Source: Methanomicrobiaceae archaeon (lineage in GTDB: Archaea; Halobacteriota; Methanomicrobia; Methanomicrobiales; Methanomicrobiaceae). From it: a stretch of DNA of 39,307 bases. The position numbers and the translations under genes were made by a program. Shown in pieces: positions 34,138 through 39,307 of this stretch. How positions within the stretch are numbered: the first letter of the stretch is position 1; each line of letters starts with the position of its first letter. The notes beneath the pieces are model-generated. The model searched no databases and had not been told where the DNA came from. It saw nothing but the letters and a program-made list of their open reading frames with translations. The stretch covers positions 70,625 through 109,931 of the forward strand of contig JAFGKW010000045.1 of assembly GCA_016928355.1 (NCBI GenBank), written 5' to 3'.

Positions 34138-35610
34138 ATGGAAGATAGTTTTGGAATATATACAACCGACGGCGAGAGGCTCTCGGGAAGTCTTTACGAC
34201 GAATCCATAACCGGGCTTGCAGAGAGGCTGGACGAGAGCACAGCATCTCTCTTCATAAGGACTGCAGGAGAGATGGTATATCTCGGAACAGCCATCAACG
34301 TCCAGAAGCAGGGAAGACGGCCGGATACGTTCATCTACATCGAAAGGATGTCGTGGCACGGTTCGCTTCCCCCGAGGATCGATCTCTCTTATATCCATGA
34401 GTTCTACACAAGAGTCGCCGACAGGTTGTCTTCTATTGACTACGGGATACGGGACCTCGCATCCGACACCGCGTTCATAGGAGACCGCCGGGAGAGGTTC
34501 ATATCCGGACTCTCGGGAACTGATGTAGTCGAATATGCACTAGGTAAGACCCTGCTCTGCAGGGAGGTGATATGTGTATCGGAAGACCTCTCGAAATCGG
34601 TCGATTTTGTGGTGGCAATTGCTGAAAAGCTCTCAGCCTTCCTCTATGCAGGATTTACGATAGTAGTTTCAAAGAGGAGTTTTAAAGGTGCAGACATCCT
34701 CGTCACGGAAAAGTCAGCGGGATCTGCCGATATCAGGCTGGAGACCGAGACAATCTCCGATACGAAATGGTCAGACATATACAGGACTGCAGGGATTCTC
34801 CCCCAGAGACCGGAGATGGCTCACTGGGCGGCAGTCAGCAGGACGAGGAGGCAGATCGCCGAAAAGCTCCTCGGAGACCTGAAGAAACATGCAAAGGCCT
34901 CAGGTGCAAAGAGTTCGTATCTTGATTCATTCATCGAATCTGAAGAGATTGAAAAGTTCAGGTGCGCCGAAACAGAGACTGCCCGGGCTGCAGTTTCAGG
35001 CACTGCGGCCGCAAAAACCTCCAGGCGGCCGGCCCCTTCCGAGGAGGATTACGGCAAATGGGAGGTCTCGGACTATGACCGCATGAAGCTGATGGAAGAT
35101 TACAGCCGTATTATGGAGCAGAAGAGAAAGAACAGGATCAGGATAATCGCCGCAGTAGCGGCAGTCCTGCTCCTTGCTGCGGCTGCGGTCTTCATCGCGG
35201 CAGGACCTTTTGGAATCCTCAAGCCCGTGGATGCGACCCCCACGGCCACTCCTTATATTACGCCATCGGCAACAATAGTCCCGCAGGAGGGAAATATCAC
35301 TATCGAAAGGCTCATTGCGAGCCCGGGCAATATTCCGGCAGGCCTGAAGGGTGTAAGCAGTGCCTACAATATCACCCCTGAAAAGCCCCGGACGATCCTG
35401 ATAGAGCTGTCCGAAAATTATGACCCCCTGCTTCCTTACTACCTTATGAAATTCAATACAACCGGCTACTCATGGGACTTTGTGGCCGGGACATCGGAGT
35501 ACTCCGGAGAAGGTGCAAAGGTGGAGATATCCGAACCCGGAATATACAGGATATTTACAACGAGAAGCGCAGGAGAGACTAATTTCACGCATACCGCCGG
35601 CGGGGCATGA
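34138..35610 (+). CDS. Bitopic membrane protein of unknown function, tubulin-like cluster
   Basis: The 490-aa protein has a large cytoplasmic N-terminal part (about 1-340), a basic patch KRKNRIRI, one strongly hydrophobic helix (IIAAVAAVLLLAAAAVFIAA), a Thr/Pro linker (TPTATPYITPSATIVP) and an exported beta-rich domain of about 110 residues. Charge distribution predicts N-inside, C-outside. I do not recognise either domain. It starts 23 bp after the GTPase gene and overlaps the start region of the PEGA gene. It may link the cytoplasmic tubulin/GTPase pair to the envelope. Confidence 0.8.
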   Translation: MEDSFGIYTTDGERLSGSLYDESITGLAERLDESTASLFIRTAGEMVYLGTAINVQKQGRRPDTFIYIERMSWHGSLPPRIDLSYIHEFYTRVADRLSSIDYGIRDLASDTAFIGDRRERFISGLSGTDVVEYALGKTLLCREVICVSEDLSKSVDFVVAIAEKLSAFLYAGFTIVVSKRSFKGADILVTEKSAGSADIRLETETISDTKWSDIYRTAGILPQRPEMAHWAAVSRTRRQIAEKLLGDLKKHAKASGAKSSYLDSFIESEEIEKFRCAETETARAAVSGTAAAKTSRRPAPSEEDYGKWEVSDYDRMKLMEDYSRIMEQKRKNRIRIIAAVAAVLLLAAAAVFIAAGPFGILKPVDATPTATPYITPSATIVPQEGNITIERLIASPGNIPAGLKGVSSAYNITPEKPRTILIELSENYDPLLPYYLMKFNTTGYSWDFVAGTSEYSGEGAKVEISEPGIYRIFTTRSAGETNFTHTAGGA

Positions 35611-35651
35611 GAACCCGCTCTTACGGTAACTTTTCAGAGGTGTTTTCGTTC

Positions 35652-37211
35652 ATGAATGCCGGGCGGACGAGGATTATTTTTTGCTATGTTGCAGCTGTAA
35701 TACTCACAGGTGCATTCCTGGTCTCATCCGCCGCAGCGGCCGGTGACGCCACAAAAGGATCACTTGATGTCAGCTCGAATCCTTCAGGTGCAGAGGTATA
35801 CCTCAATGACGAGTTCATCGGCTATACGCCCCTCACGGTAACGGATCTCTATCCCGGCATACACTATGTAAGGCTTGAGATGCCCGGCTACTCCCCGTGG
35901 GAGAAGATATTCGAGATTAAGGAGGGGGAAACGACCTACATCACCCGCAGCCTGGATGAATCGGTCGGAGAGGCCTTTGCGGTAAACACCGAACCGGATG
36001 GTGCGGAGATCTATATCGATGATGGTTTCTATGGGTATTCAGATACGGTGCTTTCGGGAATTCCTGCCGGCCAGCACGAGGTGACCCTTATTCTCGACGG
36101 TTATTCCGACTACAGGAAAACGGTCTACATCCAGGAAGGGATGTCGCAGTCGCTGACACATGTATTCGAACCGGTCCCGACCACAGGGACGGTAATTTTT
36201 GAATCGGCACCAACAAACGCTGATGTTTATTTAAATGGAGAGTACAAGGGCAGAACAAGGCTTACTCTTGAAGATGTCGAACCCGGCACATATACGGTGC
36301 TGATAAAAAAAGAGGGATACGAAGACTGGGAGGGCGTGGTCGTGGTTGCGGCCGGAAAGATCTCCGACGTTTCTGCAGTCCTGTCCGCGATCAAAGCGGC
36401 AGTCTCCATAAAAACAGTCCCTGAAGGGGCATCGCTCATCTTCGACGGCGAATCTTTCGGGAATACGCCGGTCGAATTTCAGGCAGAGCAGGGAAAACAC
36501 GAACTGCGGATCACGAAATTCGGTTATGCCGACATAATAACTGAGATCGATGTCGGTTTCGAAGGCGGGGAGTATATCTTCGAACTGGTACCGATGATAA
36601 ACGATGCGATTGCAGAGGCCGAAGCCGTAATTGACGCCAACCGCAAATTCAACCCGACAGGAGCTGAATCCGCACTCCAAAAGGCAAAGGCCGCCTATGG
36701 CAGGGGCGACAATGAAGATGCACTCTCATGGGCGCAGGCCGCAGTCCGGCTTGCCGGGGATATCGATGGGGACGGCATAGAAAACTTCGCCGATATGGCA
36801 CCCGATCTTGACAACAGGATCATCTACATATCACCGGTCCTGGCAATAATCGCAATAATCTCGCTTATAGGCTATGATTTCAGGCGAAATCTGATAAGTC
36901 CGGTATTAAAAATCGATGTCCCTGCCTCTGTCAACCCGGATGCGGATGACGCAGCTGCGAAGATCACTATCGGGATCGATGGCCCGTTCAGGGGGCATGT
37001 GTGCACGGTTTCTGTCGACGGAGAGAAGGTTGACTATATATCTGAGACAGGAACTTTCGATATCGACCTTACCGGAAGGATGCCGGGTCTCCACAAGATT
37101 GAGGCGAAGCTCGAGGTTGTTAGGGAGAGGTACGGGACAAAGGTAGTTACCGCCTCAAAGGTCTTTGAAATTGGCAGCGGCATAATCGTTGCCGAGGAGT
37201 ATATGGAGTGA
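35652..37211 (+). CDS. PEGA-repeat surface protein with membrane helix and cytoplasmic C-domain
   Basis: An ATG at 35607 overlaps the previous stop, but the ATG at 35652 has GAGGTG 9 nt upstream and gives a cleaner signal peptide (IIFCYVAAVILTGAFL...AAAA), so I prefer it (519 aa). Four PEGA repeats follow, each with the pattern x-P-x-G-A-x-(V/I)-Y and a G-Y/F-x-D turn: SNPSGAEVYL, TEPDGAEIYI, SAPTNADVYL and TVPEGASLIF. PEGA domains occur in surface proteins and may bind S-layer or polysaccharide. A helical segment, one membrane helix (ISPVLAIIAIISLIGY) and a basic DFRRN precede a final Ig-like domain that would lie inside. Confidence 0.87.
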   Translation: MNAGRTRIIFCYVAAVILTGAFLVSSAAAAGDATKGSLDVSSNPSGAEVYLNDEFIGYTPLTVTDLYPGIHYVRLEMPGYSPWEKIFEIKEGETTYITRSLDESVGEAFAVNTEPDGAEIYIDDGFYGYSDTVLSGIPAGQHEVTLILDGYSDYRKTVYIQEGMSQSLTHVFEPVPTTGTVIFESAPTNADVYLNGEYKGRTRLTLEDVEPGTYTVLIKKEGYEDWEGVVVVAAGKISDVSAVLSAIKAAVSIKTVPEGASLIFDGESFGNTPVEFQAEQGKHELRITKFGYADIITEIDVGFEGGEYIFELVPMINDAIAEAEAVIDANRKFNPTGAESALQKAKAAYGRGDNEDALSWAQAAVRLAGDIDGDGIENFADMAPDLDNRIIYISPVLAIIAIISLIGYDFRRNLISPVLKIDVPASVNPDADDAAAKITIGIDGPFRGHVCTVSVDGEKVDYISETGTFDIDLTGRMPGLHKIEAKLEVVRERYGTKVVTASKVFEIGSGIIVAEEYME

Positions 37212-37217
37212 ATCTTT

Positions 37218-37991
37218 TCAGGATTCCTTCGCTTTGCTCATGGCAATCTTCTTTTTTACCTTATTCCATGCACCTGTTATGAGAAAACTCTCCTCCATGT
37301 ACGAGACCATCTGCTCAAACCTCTTCATCGGGACCGCAAAAGTCAGTTCGTCGACCGGGACGCACGGCCTTGCGGACGGGTCGAACATGCCGAGAACTGC
37401 ACGGGGGGTTTCGCTACGGCCTTCAAACCAGGGGTGGTGGATTATCGAGCTGCACCCGGATCCAAACGGGCATATGACGCCGGGATCGACACGGTCGAAG
37501 TTTGCAAGCGAGAACAGGCCGCTTAACACCTCACCCTTTGCGAAGAATATGACGACATCCGGGTTGTCGGCCCCGGTGAGCATATCCCATCTTTTAAAGA
37601 GATAATCCTTTCCACCCGAAGGGATGTGCCTGTCGTCATTTACTATCGCATCGACGGTTTCTGGATCGATCTTGTACCTCTCACCTTCGATGACGCCCGG
37701 CTTACCGCAGGAAAGGAAGTACCTGAAGTCAGGGAAATGTTCGGTTTCATACCCGGTGTAATATCTCCCGCCCCGGCAGGTGATGAAATCCGGTCCGATT
37801 ATAAGCGACCTCCCCCGTCTGACCTTAGCCATATCGCATATTATGCATCTCCAATTCTTTCCGGGTGGAGCTCTTTCGGCATTCTTTCTCTCTTCACCGG
37901 CATCGATCAGCTCAAATGTCACCGGCAGATCCGCCCGGGGGAAGTACTCCTGCCAGAGTTTTATGAACCTGTCGCGGATTTCAGTATTCAT
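37218..37991 (-). CDS. DUF169 family protein
   Basis: The 257-aa protein (ATG at 37991; a TTG at 38009 also keeps the frame open) has an N-terminal helical start (IRDRFIKLWQEYFP), WRCIICDMAKVRRGRSL, FITCRGGRYYTGY and GVICPFGSGCSSIIHHPW, with the spread of Cys residues typical of DUF169. The family is common in methanogens and anaerobes and is thought to relate to redox or metal-containing cofactors, but its role is not established. It is convergent with the PEGA gene (6-bp gap) and divergent from the HTH-flavodoxin gene. Confidence 0.85.
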   Translation of the reverse strand: MNTEIRDRFIKLWQEYFPRADLPVTFELIDAGEERKNAERAPPGKNWRCIICDMAKVRRGRSLIIGPDFITCRGGRYYTGYETEHFPDFRYFLSCGKPGVIEGERYKIDPETVDAIVNDDRHIPSGGKDYLFKRWDMLTGADNPDVVIFFAKGEVLSGLFSLANFDRVDPGVICPFGSGCSSIIHHPWFEGRSETPRAVLGMFDPSARPCVPVDELTFAVPMKRFEQMVSYMEESFLITGAWNKVKKKIAMSKAKES

Positions 37992-38059
37992 AAGGGATAG
38001 TGGTTGCAACAGTCAATAATTCTGGCGGGCACCTTTACTGCCATATTCGCCACAAACAA

Positions 38060-38085
38060 TATAAGTATATAAGCAAACACTTATA
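38060..38085 (+). promoter_or_regulatory. Palindromic operator overlapping the promoter of the HTH-flavodoxin gene
   Basis: TATAAG-CAAACA-CTTATA (38068-38085) is a perfect inverted repeat with a 6-bp spacer, and TATAAGT/ACTTATA (38060-38066, 38079-38085) adds an overlapping longer one. TATA-like AGTATATAAG sits within it and the ATG lies about 25 bp beyond, so a bound dimer would block transcription. An ArsR-type autoregulator is the obvious candidate. Confidence 0.6.
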
Positions 38086-38091
38086 CGAATT

Positions 38092-38988
38092 ATGGGACCC
38101 TTCAACGACTGCAGCGGATGCGATAACTTTTGCAGGATCGTCCCGGAGATGGCCGGGAAGTTCAAGGCACTCGGCGATCCCACGCGGCTAAAGATAATCC
38201 ACCTGCTCGCAACAGATATGGGCGGATCAACAGGTGTAAGCGAACTCGCCTCCCGGCTCGGCGTATCCCAGCCGGCTGTATCCCAGCACCTAAAGACCCT
38301 GAAAAACGAGGGCCTCGTAGAATCCAGGCGCGAGGGATTCTACGCATATTATACAATGAACTGCGGGGGTGTACGGGAGTTCAGGGAGAACTTCGAGGTG
38401 ATGTACGCGAACGTAATGGAGAACTGCAGCCGGGAACTTGTGAGAAAGACGGCCGGCGGCAGGAATATCCGGGCCTGCGTCATCTTCTACTCCTATTCCG
38501 GCATTACAAGGGGTATTGCGGAGGCGATCAGCAGTTCTGCCGGATGCGACATTATAGAGATCAAGACAAAAAAGCCCTACACATCCTTTTCAGCCTACAC
38601 CGCCGGCGTCCTGCGATCGCGTAAAGGGGAGGCCGACACGATAGAGCAGGACGAGATCGATGTCTCGGAGTACGACCTCCTGATCATCGGAACCCCGGTC
38701 TGGGCGTGGAAGCCATCGCCTGCAATCAACTCTGCGGTCCGGGCTCTTAAGGGATGCGAAGGAAAACCTGCGGCAATATTCACAACATGCTCCAACCAGC
38801 CCGGTGAGGCCCTGCCCCTTCTCGGAAAATCACTCAGGGATAAGGGTGTCGAAGTAATCTCGGAGATCTCCCTTGATGCGAAAGACACTGGAAATCCTGC
38901 GATCTGCAGCGAAATCCTGGGAAGGATTGCCGCCGCCCTGTCTGCCGGGGATGATGATGAAGAACCGAAGATGGAGGCGGAGGCATGA
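38092..38988 (+). CDS. ArsR-type helix-turn-helix regulator fused to a flavodoxin-like domain
   Basis: The 298-aa protein opens with a cysteine cluster (CSGCDNFC, residues 7-14), then an ArsR winged helix (KALGDPTRLKIIHLLA at 25-40, GVSQPAVSQHLKTLKNEGLV at 57-76). From about residue 128 a flavodoxin-like domain begins: CVIFYSYSGITRGIAEAI carries the phosphate-binding loop of FMN, and LLIIGTPVWAWKPSPAI is the following aromatic loop. It may sense redox state through FMN and/or the cysteines. A palindrome precedes the start, and it overlaps the next gene by 4 bp (ATGA). Confidence 0.85.
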   Translation: MGPFNDCSGCDNFCRIVPEMAGKFKALGDPTRLKIIHLLATDMGGSTGVSELASRLGVSQPAVSQHLKTLKNEGLVESRREGFYAYYTMNCGGVREFRENFEVMYANVMENCSRELVRKTAGGRNIRACVIFYSYSGITRGIAEAISSSAGCDIIEIKTKKPYTSFSAYTAGVLRSRKGEADTIEQDEIDVSEYDLLIIGTPVWAWKPSPAINSAVRALKGCEGKPAAIFTTCSNQPGEALPLLGKSLRDKGVEVISEISLDAKDTGNPAICSEILGRIAAALSAGDDDEEPKMEAEA

Positions 38989-39307
38989 ATATTCCTCCAC
39001 AGAAACGCCAGAGGATCCGCCTTGCATTAATTATCGGGTCTTTTATCCTCTATCCTGCCACTTTTGCCTATATCTCCTGCCCGATCATCACGGAGGGTGC
39101 ATCCCTCGGGATTGTGACAGGCGGATTGATCGTCTTTGCCCTTCTGTTCCTCAGTTCACTCTTCCTCGGCCGGATCTGGTGCGGGTACCTCTGCCCTTCG
39201 GGCGGGCTGCAGGAGGCCTTCCGTCTTGCAAATGACAGGCCGCTTAGAACACGGAAGGTGAAGATACTGAAGTACCTCATCTTCCTTGGGATTTTCGGCA
39301 GTCTCGG
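38985..39307 (+). CDS. NapH/CcoG-like iron-sulfur membrane protein (partial)
   Basis: The frame starts at the ATG at 38985, overlapping the HTH-flavodoxin stop, and runs off the window after 107 codons. It has two membrane helices and the GRIWCGYLCPSGGLQE motif typical of Fer4_5-type membrane ferredoxins such as NapH. These pass electrons between membrane quinone or cytoplasmic donors and partner redox proteins. The coupling to a flavodoxin-bearing regulator suggests one redox-responsive unit. The C-terminal ferredoxin clusters are beyond the edge. Confidence 0.8.
   Translation, partial: MNIPPQKRQRIRLALIIGSFILYPATFAYISCPIITEGASLGIVTGGLIVFALLFLSSLFLGRIWCGYLCPSGGLQEAFRLANDRPLRTRKVKILKYLIFLGIFGSL

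Noticed and set aside
1-39307. CRISPR arrays, insertion sequences, prophage or integration sites
   Set aside because: No regularly spaced repeats, transposase-like or integrase-like proteins or terminal inverted repeats were seen; codon use looks uniform.

Overview
This is euryarchaeal chromosome, almost certainly from a methanogen and most likely of the order Methanomicrobiales (Methanolacinia/Methanoplanus-like). That genus-level guess rests on gene content and moderate GC only. The archaeal markers are a Tsr3 rRNA-modification enzyme, elongation factor 1-beta with its small zinc-ribbon partner, deoxyhypusine synthase, an archaeal 7S (SRP) RNA, RPA with an RPA-associated protein, archaeal-type malate dehydrogenase, a probable MfnE (methanofuran synthesis), CbiZ (archaeal cobinamide salvage) and hexuloisomerase. 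Many genes have a TATA-like box about 25 bp before the start codon, as in leaderless or short-leader archaeal transcripts.

Layout. Positions 1-3.2 kb: truncated DUF523-like/deoxyribosyltransferase fusion (-), tsr3 (+), a candidate structured RNA with its own TATA box and terminator, and an exported phospholipase-D-fold protein (-). 3.2-7.6 kb: mfnE, zinc-ribbon protein, ef1b, an unrecognised 615-aa protein and larC (+). 7.6-10.6 kb: mdh, SRP RNA, a zinc-finger methyltransferase-like protein and hxlB (-). 10.7-13.3 kb: small hypothetical protein, methyltransferase, IMPACT-family protein, DUF2238 membrane protein, a second candidate structured RNA and a tRNA with CAU anticodon. 13.5-17.9 kb: rhomboid protease (-), dys-pyrF (+) with a C/D-box-like RNA overlapping the pyrF stop, a stand-alone NrdD C-terminal domain coupled to cbiZ, and a DUF1858 protein. 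18-23.1 kb: RPA operon, a hypothetical protein, and a soluble chemoreceptor with CheW. 23.1-28.4 kb: CPA2 antiporter with TrkA-C subunit (-), MerR-like coiled-coil protein, chagasin-type inhibitor lipoprotein, amino-acid-binding lipoprotein and MFS transporter.

28.5-37.2 kb holds the most striking block: a tightly coupled five-gene cluster encoding a 1085-aa tubulin/FtsZ-superfamily protein with long coiled-coil stretches, a multi-pass membrane protein with a P-loop GTPase domain, and three single- or double-anchored membrane proteins with exported domains, one carrying four PEGA repeats. I read it as a candidate cytomotive, envelope-spanning system. 37.2-39.3 kb: DUF169 protein (-), then an ArsR-HTH/flavodoxin fusion behind a palindromic operator, coupled to a NapH-like iron-sulfur membrane protein that runs off the window.

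Other things to follow up are two intergenic RNA candidates sharing an identical 12-nt element at a five-cytosine hairpin loop, a 14-bp motif repeated about 11 bp upstream of the TATA boxes of two unlinked genes, and the unknown protein paired with larC. All family assignments are from reading the sequence; no searches were run.
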